Shown here one piece after another: positions 1 through 11,779 of a DNA stretch of 64,000 nt. The stretch is from Agapanthus africanus (taxonomy: Eukaryota; Streptophyta; Magnoliopsida; Asparagales; Amaryllidaceae): contig CM057347.1 in the NCBI GenBank assembly GCA_030015575.1, positions 506,047,176 through 506,111,175 on the forward strand. The letters run 5' to 3'. The position numbers and the translations under genes are program-made. Numbering within the stretch: position 1 is the first letter of the stretch; every line of letters begins with the position of its first letter. The notes below the pieces were generated by a model. The model searched no databases. It had not been told where the DNA came from and saw nothing but the letters and a program-made list of their open reading frames with translations.

Positions 1-1
1 A

Positions 2-1759
2 TTCCAGGAGGGTTTGCAGGCTATTCAGCAGTCTGTAAACACCGCTGTAGCGAAGCCAGTTGACCGAGTAGGGACCGTGGCCGATTTCAGATGGTTGGGT
101 CCTACTACTTTCACTGGTCTGGAGGAGCCGTTGCCAGCCGAGCAGTGGCTAGTGGACACGGAGAATTTACTGATTGCGGCACAGATCCCAGAAGACAAGA
201 GAGTTGATGTGGTGCGCATTCAGCTGGTGGATTACGCCCGAGAGTGGTGGCTTGTGGAGGAGACCCGCTTGTCCAAGCCAATCAGTTGGGCGGATTTCTC
301 TAAAAGTTTCTTGGAGAAGTTCTTCCCGCGGACTGCACGGGAGGAAATGGAAGAGAAATTTATTGGGCTGAGACAAAATGGAGCAGCTGTGGATGTACAT
401 GCAGCGGAATGGACGAGACTCAGCCGCTTCGCTGGACCCTTAGTCGCCAAGGAGGCTGACAGGGCGCGAAGGTTCTTGCGCAGTTTGGATGTGGACATCC
501 AGAGGCAGATTGTCTCCATGGGTTTGACCACTTTCTCGCAGGTTCTTACGGCAGCCAGAGAGCAACAGAGTTTATCAGGATCGAAAGGGAACCTTCACCA
601 GACAGCAGTTGCGGCCAGGAAGCCTGCATTTGTACCTAACCGAGATCATGGGCGCAGAGGTATTCCAGTGGACCGTCGAGGTGTAGCGCCAATGAAGAAG
701 CCTGTGATCGTTGATCGAAGGAAGAGCGTGATTTGTGATTACTGCCGATTACCTGGACACGTGCAGAAGGATTGTCGAAGGAGACTGGGACTTTGTCTGG
801 TTTGTGGAGCAGCTGATCACGCAGTTGGTGCTTGTCCGTCGAAGCTTCGCACGAGAGATGATATACAGAAGCCTCCGCAGAGACCGTTCCAAGGGCAGAA
901 ACAGCTGACTCAAGGACCAAAGCAGGCTCGAGCTTTCACGTTGACAGCTGAGGAAGCCAAGGCATCAGGAGAAGTGGTTTCAGGTACTTTGCTCGTTCAT
1001 GGTTTTCCCGCATTGGCATTATTTGATTCCGGAGCATCCCACTGTTTTATGTCATCCAAATTTATAACTACACACTCGATTACCTGCACGACCCTGTCTA
1101 GTTTTTGGGACATATACACTGGGAATGGGAAAATCATAGCTAGTAAGGAATGTAGAGATTGTACAGTTGTTGTTTGCGGACGAGAGCTTTTTGCAGATTT
1201 CTTGGTGATAGATACGGGCAGTTATGAAGTAGTCTTGGGAATGGATTTTCTTGGCACTTTCCACGCCCATATTGACTGTAGGGCAAGGAAGGTAATTTTC
1301 CAGATTTCCGGACACCCTGAGTTTACTTTCACTGGAGGCAGCAGTTCTGTCGGGCCAGTCGAGTTTAGGGCTAGGCCGACGAACAATGTTCCTGCGGCTA
1401 TGGTAGTGGATAGTAATGAAGAGCCGGCAGTTGTTCGGGACTTTGTGGATGTATTTGACGATATGCTGGTATGCTCGAAGGTTCCGGAGGAGCATGCTGA
1501 GCATCTAAAGATCGCACTGCAGACGCTAAGACAGGAGAAATTGTTTGCGAAGATGAGTAAGTGCGAATTCTGGCTGGAAGAAGTGAAGTTTCTGGGGCAT
1601 GTTGTGTCGGGCGATGGAATCGCCGTTGATCCCGAAAAGATTGCAGCAGTTCGAGATTGGCCTATTCCAAAGAGTGTTGCGGAGATAAGAAGTTTTCTTG
1701 GACTCGCCGGATACTACAGGAGATTTGTGGAAAACTTCGCTCGTTTAGCTGAGCCGTAA
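2..1759 (+). pseudogene. Element A gag-protease-RT fragment (broken polyprotein)
   Basis: The frame is open from base 2, so the Met at 14 is not the real start. Numbering from that Met, a capsid-like gag region fills about residues 20-190. A zinc knuckle CDYCRLPGHVQKDC (CX2CX4HX4C) is at 241-254, followed by a second Cys/His cluster. The aspartic protease motif DSGAS is at about 338. Near residue 482 (nt ~1456) the sequence jumps from the protease-RT linker straight into the end of RT (VFDDMLVCSK). The RT fingers and most of the palm are therefore gone through an in-frame deletion. The RT thumb/connection follows, then an in-frame TAA at 1757-1759. The same frame continues after the stop into RNase H. 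Confidence 0.9.
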
Positions 1760-3775
1760 ACCAAGCTCACGCGCAAGGAGGTACCGTTTGTTTGGACGGA
1801 TGGATGTGCATTGGCCTTTGAGACGTTGAAACAGAAGTTGATAACCGCCCCTATCCTAACTGTACCGGATAATTCAGGAGGACTGGTGATTCACAGCGAC
1901 GCATCCGGAAAAGGATTGGGATGTGTTTTGATGCAGAATGGGAAGGTCGTCGCTTACGCATCGAGACAACTGAAGACTCATGAGAAGAATTATCCGACTC
2001 ATGACCTGGAGCTTGCAGCCGTGATCTTCGCCCTGAAGATTTGGAGACACTACCTTTTGGGCGAGAGACTCGAAGTCTTTACAGATCACAAGAGTTTGAA
2101 GTATGTGTTCACTCAGAAGGAGTTGAACATGAGGCAACGCAGATGGTTGGAGCTGATGGCCGACTACGACCTTGATCTTAAGTACCATCCGGGAAAAGTT
2201 AACGTCGTGCCAGATGCGCTAAGTCGGTTACCAGCAATTCAGGTATTGACCGCACAAAGGGAGATCATTGCGGATTTTCGGAGATTTGATTTGGAGGTTG
2301 TGCTACCACATGCTACGGGACAGTTGATGCAGTTGCAAGTACAGTCGTCCTTAGTTGAGAAGATTAAAGCGTCACAATCGCAGGATCCTAGACTGCAAAA
2401 GTTTCGGGAGCAGGTTGAAGTTGGACTGCGAACCGATTTACTGATCCATGAAGACGGTTCGTTGAGATATGGTAGCCGTGTGTGTGTGCCAAAAGGGGAT
2501 GTACGTGAAGAGCTTTTGAAGGAGGCACACAGGTCAGCTTACTCTGTTCATCCAGGAGGGACGAAGATGTACCGAGATGTTCGACAGCACTTCTGGTGGG
2601 AAGGTATGAAACGGGAGATCGCTCACTTCGTGGCTAAGTGCTTGGTGTGTCAGCAAGTTAAGGCTGAACACCAAAGGGTTGCTGGTTTGTTGCAACCACT
2701 TCCGATTCCCCAGTGGAAGTGGGAACATATAACCATGGATTTCGTGACGGCTTTGCCGCGGAGTCCAAAGGGCAACAATGCAGTATGGGTGATTGTCGAT
2801 CGGTTGACCAAGGCAGCTCACTTTATTCCTTTTCGGGTTGGTCAATCGACCGAGACTTTGGCAGAGCGGTACATGCAGGAGATTGTAAGATTGCATGGTG
2901 TACCGGTAAGCATCGTGTTCGATCGGGACACTCGGTTCTTGTCGCACTTCTGGAGGAGTTTACAAGAAAGTTTGGGGACTCGATTGAAGTTTAGCACAGC
3001 TTATCATCCTCAGACTGATGGACAATCGGAGAGAACGATCCAGACCCTTGAAGATATGTTGAGGGCTTGCATGTTGGACTTCAAAGGTTCTTGGGAGGAT
3101 CATCTACACCTGGTGGAGTTTTCGTACAACAATAGCTTCCAAGCGACTATTCAGATGGCTCCGTTTGAAGCGTTGTATGGTCGTAAGTGCCATTCACCGG
3201 TTTGTTGGGATGATGTGGGTGAACGAAGGTTACTAGGACCAGATTTGGAGGTACAGACAGTCGAGAAGGTGAATACAATCAGGAAGCATATGAAGGCAGC
3301 TCAAGACAGACAGAAAAGTTGGGCTGACACGTCAAGAAGACCTCTAGAGTTCGCCGTGGGTGATTTGGTATTCCTGAAGATATCACCGACTAGAGGGGTG
3401 ATTCGCTTTGGGAGTCGGGGAAAGCTTAGCCCTCGATTCGTTGGACCCTTCGAGATATTGGAGCGTGTTGGAGAGGTAGCATACCGTTTGGCGTTACCAC
3501 AGTCCTTGGCAGGAGTGCACGATGTGTTTTATGTATCTCAACTACGGAGGTATGTCCGAGATGAGACTCACGTCCTGGATCATTCGGAGTTGACTGTACG
3601 GGAGGACCTAACTTTTGAGGAGCGACCAGTTGAAATCAAGGATCGAAGAGAAAAGGTTCTTAAGAACAAGGTTATCCCTCTTGTGCTAGTTTCTTGGGGT
3701 AATCGATCGCATGGAGAATCCACTTGGGAGCGAGAAGACGAGATCCGGCAGAAATTTCCTCACCTTTTTCTGTAG
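1760..3775 (+). pseudogene. Element A RNase H-integrase-chromodomain
   Basis: This is the same reading frame as the gag part, after the premature TAA; the first Met is at 1811. Numbered from 1811, RNase H begins with SDASGKGLG near residue 29 and runs to PDALSRL. An integrase H/C zinc-binding region (HRSAYSVHPGG ... CLVCQQVK) follows. The integrase core has Asp at about 310, Asp at 371 (in DRDTRF) and Glu at 407 (in GQSERTIQ), giving exactly the D-D-35-E spacing. The usual Ser before the second Asp is Phe here. The C-terminus (about 605-654) is chromodomain-like, with [14 protein letters not shown], and ends in FPHLFL. This half has no internal stop, but without RT the element cannot move by itself. 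Confidence 0.93.
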
Positions 3776-3834
3776 TTAGCTATCTTGTATTCTTGGAATT
3801 TCGAGGACGAAATTCTTTTTGTAGTTGGGTATGA

Positions 3835-6656
3835 TGTAACACCCGAGCCCATAATACTATTTCTGGTACTAGTTGAGTGTTATACATTGCTCATTTCGAT
3901 TATCCTGATGGTTTGGTGCTTATTGCTAAATTTTAACCGGTTAAGTCATTTTGTCACATAACAAATTTTAACACCTAAAATGAAATTAAAAATATCCATG
4001 TTGGCCTACTCGTCGCCACTAGTCGCGTGGTAGCGTCCGCGCGTCGAGATTTCGTCCCGTTCGGCGAAACGGGCAAGTTTGGACGTCTACGCGCGCGTAC
4101 AAGTGTCCGACTTGGGGGCATGCATTTTAATCATTAAACACCTCTTTTCAAAATTTGGAACCCGCTTAAAATCCTATAATTTGAATTTGAAACATTTGGG
4201 CGCAACCCGGGTGCGATTTGGAAATGTTTCATTTAGCGCCGAAAAATGCCCACTTAATTAAATATTGTGAAACTATAATATAAATATTCTTCTGTTTCTT
4301 ATCTACGAATCCAACCTCTAAATCTTTAATTGATTTCTTTTTTCACAACTTCCAGCCAATCACGAGGCTCTATTCCTCGTGGGCCCCTCCGTCATCTATC
4401 CCTATCTCTCTCTCTCATCCAAAAATCTCTCTCTCTCTCATCCAAAATCTCTCTCTATATATATTATATTTTCCACTGTTTCCCCTTCTCCCCACGTGAA
4501 AACGCTCGCGAGAACCCATCGACGAACCCCGAACCCTAGCTTCGTCGCGCCGTCGCCGCCGCAGTCCCCGCGCCGACGAGATCGCCACCATCTTCCTCGT
4601 CTCCACAGCCTCGACCGCACCCTTCCTCCGCTTCTCCCTCCTTCAGCGCCTGCCCCGACGCCACGCCACCTGCGCGCTGTGCTGCCGTCGCCGCCTCCCA
4701 TCGCCGCCGACCACTCCTCATCGCCATCGCCATCTTCCCTTCTCCTCTGCGATCCATCCAAGCACTCAGGGCCCTGCAGTACAACCCCAGACGAGCCAGA
4801 CCCGAGCCCAAACCCTAGGCAAACCCTAGCTCTTCGAAAACTCGTCACCGGCGTCCCTCACCGCCGTCAATCTCGCGGTTACTGGTAGCACCCCCTGCAC
4901 GCAATCCAGTAAGCTTTCCCCCATTCTTCTTCTTCTTCTTCTCATCCTGTCCTTTCTATTCTCTTTTGTCTACTTTTCTTGAGTTGGTTCACTGTTGTGT
5001 TAGATCTCCGGATTCCGACCGTGCCGGCGAGGTTTCCCGACGATTTGGCAGTGACCCCTGACCTGCGTGTTTCCACCGTGCATTGTTTGGACTCGATCCG
5101 CGACTCGTGCATCCGTCGCTTGCTTTCCGCCGACGTTTGCATCCGTGCTTTCCGGTTTGCGAAACCGTCGAGGCAAGTATCCGAATACTTGCTCTAACAT
5201 GCTAATACAAGATCATGTCCTGCTATACAATTAATTATCATGTTATTTACTATAACCACACAGCTATTAGTAATATCGATATCATATTATAACTCAGAAT
5301 TGACGGTTACAATTATTCTTAACGTTGAATCGGTATGGTAGTTTCTTGAAATTAATCGGTCTGCTATCAATCCACATTTTAACTAACTAAACCAATTAGA
5401 TCGTCCTTGCGTCATTGTTAAATCACCCATGAGACAATTATTATGCTTTAATTAAATTCATGTAGCTTCATTACGTATGTTGTTGATATTGTTTCACTTT
5501 GTGACTATTGCACCCCAAGGGTGCTTGAACCTGTTAATAAAGATAATACAAGCACCTTGTGATTAAGTGACTATTATTGCTGTTTACTTGTTCTTGCTGC
5601 TATTCATTATTTGATTGTATACCGGTCGTGAGCACACACTCGATCACAGTACATATTGACTCGACCCTGCTACACCTGACACATATATACTGATACACCG
5701 GACATGACACCCTATACATACCGACTCAACCTATTGGACTACAACCTGACTTATTACATGATCTCATGCCTAATGCCAATAAACCTGACTTGGGGTCCTC
5801 ATGGACCATTCCTGCTGTCTATCCAGACATACCTGTTTTTACCTGATTCTGGGTTGACATTAATCCTGGACTACTGAATACCTGACCTGACATACATAAC
5901 TTGGGGGTATGGGGAAATCAAAGGTGAAACCGACTTGTAACTCAACAGTTCGATACTTGTTCTGATCAGTCTTACGGGCTTGGCCTGCCCCGGAGTGATG
6001 ATGCTGACATCACTCATCCATCCTACTACCTTTTACTGCTTAGCGGCACGTCTCGGATTCAGCCCCGAGAACCTTGACCGTGGTCCCGGGCACGCACGGG
6101 ATACTATTGAGTTACATCGACGATTCATCAATTGATTTCAAAGACTATAGAGTAGAAACCTGATAGGACAGTTTAGTTACCACTGCACATTACCCTGCAC
6201 TGTTATTTCTTAGTACTGCTTTATTCATGTTCATACTTGTATTGCTTATTACCATGTTTATATTATATTATTTGGTTGACATGACGCGCTGACGTCTGGG
6301 TTTTGCATGGCCCAGATTCCTTACCACTGTCGACGACCGAGCAGGAGTACTTCAGCCAGCAGGCTGAACTGTGAGTCCTTAGTGATTAGTTGATTTATTT
6401 CATTTCATTTCCAGATATGAGCCCGCATTATGGGACGTACTGTTTATTTATTGTATTGGATCATTTGCTTCCGCACTTATTGTTTATTGATTCTTGTCAT
6501 TATGGATTTGGACATGTATTAGATTAGTTTATTATTTTGGTTTTAATATCTCTACAACCGTAATGTGACTGTGGATGGATATTTCCTACCCACAGGTAGC
6601 ATGGTTGGCTATGTCACGTGCCCAATCTTGCGTACTCTGGGATGCGGGGCGTGACA
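3835..6656 (+). repeat. 3' LTR of element A (2.8 kb)
   Basis: It begins TGTAACACCC just after the conserved stretch TTTCGAGGACGAAATTC, and ends GGGGCGTGACA. Start and end match the LTR of element E (27238-30206), which is the same family. Near the 3' end both contain a shared block (for example around 6085-6125 and 29625-29670) and the direct text TCTGGGTTTTGCATGGCCC. A CT-rich tract and TATA-like run sit about 600 bp in. No purine tract precedes it. Confidence 0.88.
4378..4470 (+). promoter_or_regulatory. CT-rich tract and TATA-like box in LTR A
   Basis: Repeated CTCTCT runs (about 4401-4453) lead into a TATATATATTATATT run at about 4455-4470. Element E shows the same CT-then-TATA arrangement at 27900-27975. 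The position about 0.6 kb into the LTR is reasonable for the U3/R boundary, so this is the likely retroelement promoter. This is inference; no transcript evidence. Confidence 0.5.
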
Positions 6657-6660
6657 TATT

Positions 6661-7542
6661 GTGTCCGACCGAGGCACCCAGTTTACCAGCAGATTATGGC
6701 AGAGACTTCAGGAGGCTTTGGGCACTCGTTTGAGTTTCAGCACGGCATTTCATCCACAGACCGACGGACAGTCAGAGCGGACCATCCAGACTCTCGAGGG
6801 CATGCTCCGAGCTTGCATTTTAGACTTTGGTGGTAGCTGGGATCATCATTTACCCTTGATAGAGTTCTCCTGCAACAATAGTTTCCAGGACACTATTCAG
6901 ATGGCACCTTTCGAGGCTTTGTATTGGAGGATATGTAGATCACCTGTCTGTTGGACAGAGCTGAGCGAGAGCAGCATTTTGGGGCCACAGATCGTACAAA
7001 AGACGATCGAGAAGATTCAGCTGATTCGAGACAGGATGAGGACAGCTCAGAGCAGGCAGAAATCGTATGCCGATAGACGCCGCCGTAGATTAGAGTTCGC
7101 AGTTGGCGACCACGTTTTTCTGAGGGTCTCTCCAATGAAGGGAGTGATGAGGTTTGGACGAAAGGGGAAACTTAGCCCCCGATTCATAGGTCCTTTCGAG
7201 ATCCTCGAGCGGGTAGGCGCAGTAGCGTATCGATTGGCTCTTCCACCCAGCCTTTCAGATGTTCATCCCGTCTTCCACGTATCGATGCTACGCAGATATC
7301 TTCATGACCATTCCCACACGATCCAGCATCCGACCGTACAGCTTGAGCTCGATCTTTCTTTCACCGTACAGCCAGTGGAGATATTGGATCGGCAAGTGAA
7401 GAAACTACGATCAAAGGTCCTGCCGTCGGTGAAGGTTCTTTGACGTAGCCCGAGCTGTGAGGAGATCACTTGGGATGCTGAGGGAGAGATGCGAAAGAGA
7501 TTCCCTCACCTCTTCGAAGGTACGCGTAGTCTTATATTTTAA
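6661..7542 (+). pseudogene. Element B integrase C-terminal half and chromodomain
   Basis: The open frame starts within the integrase core. The second catalytic Asp is in SDRGTQF (residue 3) and the catalytic Glu in GQSERTIQ (residue 39), again 35 residues apart. The first Asp lies beyond the element A insertion. An SH3-like region ([26 protein letters not shown]) and a chromodomain-like tail follow. An in-frame TGA at 7441-7443 sits where the family has Trp. The same frame then continues (EEITWDAEGEMRKRFPHLFE) to a TAA at 7540-7542, which is probably the original stop. Confidence 0.88.
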
Positions 7543-7562
7543 ATTCGGGGACGAATTCTCTT

Positions 7563-7574
7563 AAGGGGGGAGAC
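7563..7574 (+). other. Polypurine tract of element B
   Basis: AAGGGGGGAGA immediately precedes the LTR start TGTAAC at 7575. This is the expected plus-strand primer site of an LTR retrotransposon. Confidence 0.75.
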
Positions 7575-10500
7575 TGTAACAACTAGGATTATATTAGTAA
7601 TTAATTATATTTTAATTAGTGAAATTTATTTTTTTGGTAAAAAGTTTACCAAATCGGGTTCCTGATAATTTATCGGGTTTTATGGATATTTTATCAGATT
7701 TTTATCTTGACCGCACACACTTGTGCATGTTAATGTGGGTTAGACCTAGGGTTGCCAAGTTAGGTGTGCATGGTGGGTTAACCATGTTTTGCCAACCATG
7801 ATGGGGTAGGCCCTTGATTAGGGCAATTATGTTATTTATGGGCTTATTAGTTTTAATTAAGGGTGATTAGGGTTTAAGGTTGACTTGGGTTGAGGAGAGA
7901 GAGAGCATGATGGGTGTCTTGTTGGCATTAAATGAGAAAGAGAGAGTGGTGACTCTAGGATTGTCACACCCTATCCCTTTCAAAACTTTTCACTTACATT
8001 TCAAACCCTTATCACTCCCACCCTTCTCACTCACTCACCTCCAATGCAACAGTAGCTGCTGTTTTCAGCAGTGGTCACATCCTTACAACAGCCATTTCTT
8101 CATTTGTGGAACATCAGCTGCTGATCTGCTTCAGCTCCAAGCACATCAGCTCAAACCATAACATCAGCATCAGCTGCATCAGCAACAGCAGCACTCTCTT
8201 AACCAACAGCCCCAACTCCATATACAACACCTATGCAACCCTCACACACACACATCAGCCTCTTTCAGCCGCAAAACCAGCTGTTGTTGCATCAGCAGCA
8301 CAACACCAGCCCAATGTCATCATTATAGCTACATAACCAATAGCATCAGCCACCTAGCAATTTCAGCTACAAAAACTACCCCAATACAACAGTAGCTGCT
8401 GCTACAACCATTCACAAAAACAAAAACACAATATCAAACATCAGCCACAGCCACAGCTTCATGTAGCAGCAGCAGTTCAGCCCAGCAACAGCAGCAGTTT
8501 AGGAGCACTCCAGCAGCTCCAGCAGCTCCATCACCTCTTCTTCTTCCACTTCTACATGTTGTGAGGATCCTAGAGGGTAAAACTTCTAAACTTCTTCCTT
8601 GTTGGCTCAGTGGTGTCGTTATATGTCAACTAGTGTATAAATGTTAGATCTTGGGCTGTTTTGGTGATTTGTGTGGAACTTTGTTAAGTGCTGTTAGTAT
8701 TGGGTAGGCTAGCCTAAGTGAGTGTTTTTGGGACCAAGTTGACCTAAGAATACCCCAGATCACACTAAAATACCTCCAGTTACCAATTTGTGCAAACTTT
8801 AAATGTTTTATAAACTTTTTAGCCTTCCTGGAATCTACTTTTGACCCGAGACATACAGGTGAAATTTGGGAAGACCGTGGTACAGTGACCATGCCATGAT
8901 CACACACAAAAAGAATGGGGACCCAACTCCCACCTCCGGCCGCCCATTTATTCAATCTGGCCGCAAATTGCGGCCAGAGCAAAGGCTGGGGTGCTGGGGT
9001 TTTGCCTATAGGTGTCTGTGGGGTAGCTTAGGATCTTGGTACATGTAACTTTTGTGTAGAAACCAGAGTCAAATTCTGGAGCCTAAAACCTGTTTTTGAC
9101 ATTTCTTTTTAGGCAAAACGTAGCGATTTGAATCTGCTGTTACCCCAGTGATCTCAGAATAAATCTGAGTGGACTATAGCCTATTTAGAAGACCCTGACC
9201 TCACTACCAGAGCCCGACCCTAACCTCTTCACCCCAGGCCGCCGAAATAATCCTTCTGGCCGCAAATTGCGGCCAGACTTGAGAGATAGGAGATAGGGCT
9301 TTTAGGGTGGGTGTCTGCTGCATTTTGTAGGTCTCTGGTATACTTAGAATTGTAACATTCTAATCAGGGTAAAATCTGGGAAGGTATATCATTTCCTGGT
9401 ATCTGTGGTTTGCGCGATACGCGCGATACGCGTGTGGTTCTGTGATTCGGCGTATCGCGGCGTATCGGGTTAAGCGCTAGACACATACACGCATGTTTCA
9501 GCGTATCTCACACATGCGCGTCAATTCGCGACACGAGTTCTCGTTTTGTTGTATCGCGTATGCGAGATTTTGATATTATTTGGATTCGTGTGTAAATTCC
9601 AGGTTCGCAGGCGGGTACGTCAGACGCCGCCGGGAAAGGGAAGCAGGTTGTCGGCTATACTTAGCACACGACCAGGTGAGTAGATTTAATATCTACGGGG
9701 AAATCGCCCGTATGGCGTTAAGCGTCAGAGCGTAGTAGGATGTTTAGTTTTATATGTTCATGCAAACATACTAAGTAGCATACCCTTGTTACATATATAG
9801 AACTGGTAATATAGAACACTGCACTGTCACTAACGGTACATGCTGCACGAGCACGATTTATATACTACACTCACACCGTTAGTGATTGCCATGACACTCA
9901 CAGTATAGGATTGCTAGAAATTATAGGTTATATTGATTCCATTTCACTGATGTTGTCATGTTTTGCCATATCCACATATGCATATTTTTACCATGTTCAC
10001 CTTGTAGCTCATCATAATGCTTATGTATATATATCTTGGACACATATGCATCATTTACACAATGGTGTACGTGTATATTGCTACACTCACTTAGCATATT
10101 TAGCTTCTCGCACATTCATACCTATACTCATTTTCATATGAAACATACATGGATGACATTGACTTGACTTAAAAACTAAGGGACCGCATATGGTATTTTC
10201 CAAACTGGGTATTTTTAGAAAAAGAGCGGTTTTTCTCTTTTCTTCCATACGACGCATGGCATGGATTTACGCATTAGATTGATTCATGTGATTTCTGGAT
10301 TTGGGAACCGGAGTACTATTTTAAGAAATTACGCACTGTTTAAAAACCCGGTTTCCCTTGATTTGATATTTTAGTGCGTCCACCATGTGTTTTCTCGGTG
10401 CTTGAGCGATACATGGAAACCCGAGTCGAGGAGCTGGACGAGGCCGATTGCGGGTACATGGTGGACCCGGTATGGTACCCCGGGACGAGAACGGATCGCT

Positions 10501-11779
10501 GTGCAGTAGACGGTGAGCCTGGCAGAGGGACTACTACCTACCGGTGATTGGTTGGACCTGGCGGTTGTCCGGAGGATACTGACCAGAGTCGAGGGATGGA
10601 TACGGGACGACTCGTACTGCCGGGGCCGAGGGCCGACACCGCAGACAGGGCCCGTGGGCTAACCCGGATTGATGGGTGCTCGAGATATGAGGTTTTGCAT
10701 GTCGATACTGGACACGAGTTTTCTTGATATTTAGGTGCCGATGTTGGGCACTCACGATTGTATGAGATCACAGGATTTGAGGGCCGATGTGGATGACGGC
10801 GCCTGAGTTGGTTTGGGATTGGGGTGCATTGACATACACCAGTTATTTTTCCACGTTGACATTCCGTGTAGACATTATTTCTTCCCATACCCAGCATTTA
10901 TTACTTGACATCTCATCCTGTAGCTAGCACACCTGATAGAGTACACAGGTTTGCATATCATTGCGTACCCTGCTCATCCTATATAGGGTTGTTAGATTAC
11001 ATTGCCATGTCTGATTTTCACATATCTGCTCATTACATAGAAATGCCATTAGATCATACCTGTCGCATGATATTGAGCATCCAGTTCATCATATAGATGT
11101 TACCTGTTGGCATAGTTTAGAGTATCGCAGCACGTGCATACTCGCGATTACCTTTATATGTTATCTACTACTCACGAGTTGGCAACTCACCCCCGTTGTG
11201 CCACAGTGTTTGCAGGTTGCCCTTTGGAGTAGTCGCGGCTGGCTGTTTACCGCACCTTTTGACACAGATACCATTGCTAGTTTGTGGGTTTTGTACGGTA
11301 TCTGTTTACTTTCAGTGTTTATTGATGTATCTAGTATTCTCCATCTACCTTCATATATTGACTTAGAGACAGTTGTGAGGACGATATATGTTATTTTGTA
11401 CTCTGGTGTCGAGCTCGTTGTGAGCCGACTTTATTTATGCAGTCTTACATTTCTTGCTATCTTCATTGCATTTTTTCTTAGTCGTATCATCATTATTGCG
11501 ATGCTCTATTTATTCCACATGACAAATTCTTTATTAAGGAGAAGTTGCACACAAATAAAATTATTAAATAACACTTGAACTTAAAAAGGATTTTTCTACT
11601 AAATTAATTAAAAAGGTTTTTTTTAAAAAATATTTGCAACCGTTTTTACACAAATATTCTTTGTACACTCTACATTTATATGGTTTTGATTTCTGGGTTT
11701 TCGGCTTACTTAGTCATGTTACGCCTTCAGACGTTACATGGTTAAGTGCCGGTCACGGGCCGAACTTTGGGTCGTGACA
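7575..11779 (+). repeat. 3' LTR of element B (about 4.2 kb, very long)
   Basis: It starts TGTAACAACT right after the purine tract and ends GGGTCGTGACA at 11779, where PMD coding sequence begins. Nothing inside looks like a second element's genes. Contents: a CAG/CTG-rich low-complexity tract (8040-8560), two copies of a 21-bp perfect palindrome (8957-8977 and 9256-9276), a cluster of CGATACGCG words near 9410-9470, and AT-rich stretches. The open frames within it have no recognisable domain. A 4.2-kb LTR is at the long end for plants; an undetected insertion inside it cannot be excluded. Confidence 0.7.
8040..8560 (+). repeat. CAG/AGC-rich low-complexity tract in LTR B
   Basis: A region dominated by AGC, CAG and CATCAGC words (for example around 8110-8190 and 8460-8530). 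It gives open frames rich in Ser, Gln and His by composition alone. There is no domain and no start context; I treat it as simple-sequence expansion within the LTR, not a gene. Confidence 0.7.

Larger units (their letters stand above)
1..6656 (+). mobile_element. Element A: Ty3/gypsy chromovirus (Tekay/Del-like), 5' end outside window
   Basis: A long terminal repeat retrotransposon whose 5' LTR, PBS and gag start lie left of the window. Visible order is gag, protease, RT fragment, RNase H, integrase, chromodomain-like tail, 3' LTR. This is the Ty3/gypsy order (integrase after RNase H), and the C-terminal chromodomain puts it among chromoviruses; Tekay/Del is inferred from overall look. The 3' LTR ends in GTGACA at 6656 and the next bases fall inside the integrase of another element (B), so A is nested in B. 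The expected 5-bp target-site copy on the right is TATTG (6657-6661); its partner is off the window. Non-autonomous now: RT is deleted and pol has a stop. Confidence 0.9.
6657..11779 (+). mobile_element. Element B: Ty3/gypsy chromovirus, 3' part
   Basis: Only the 3' end of B is here: half of integrase, the chromodomain, a PPT and the 3' LTR. Its 5' part lies left of the window, because element A has inserted into the integrase core. B is a different family from A: its LTR is unrelated in sequence and it has a clear purine tract. B itself interrupts the plant-mobile-domain gene, whose coding sequence begins right after B ends. Confidence 0.85.

Noticed and set aside
4379..4888. Open frames over the CT-rich part of LTR A, Pro/Ser/Arg-rich
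   Set aside because: Low-complexity composition in all frames, inside an LTR, no domain; leader-like sequence just after the TATA run.
7880..8336. Open frames rich in Ser/Gln/His in LTR B
   Set aside because: Simple translation of a CAG/AGC-rich tract; no start context or domain.
9911..11578. Hydrophobic open frames (9911-10141, 11198-11578) in LTR B
   Set aside because: T-rich sequence gives hydrophobic translation; no domain, and inside the LTR.
11738..11779. Met at 11738 as start of the PMD gene
   Set aside because: These bases belong to the end of LTR B; the true N-terminus was separated by the insertion.
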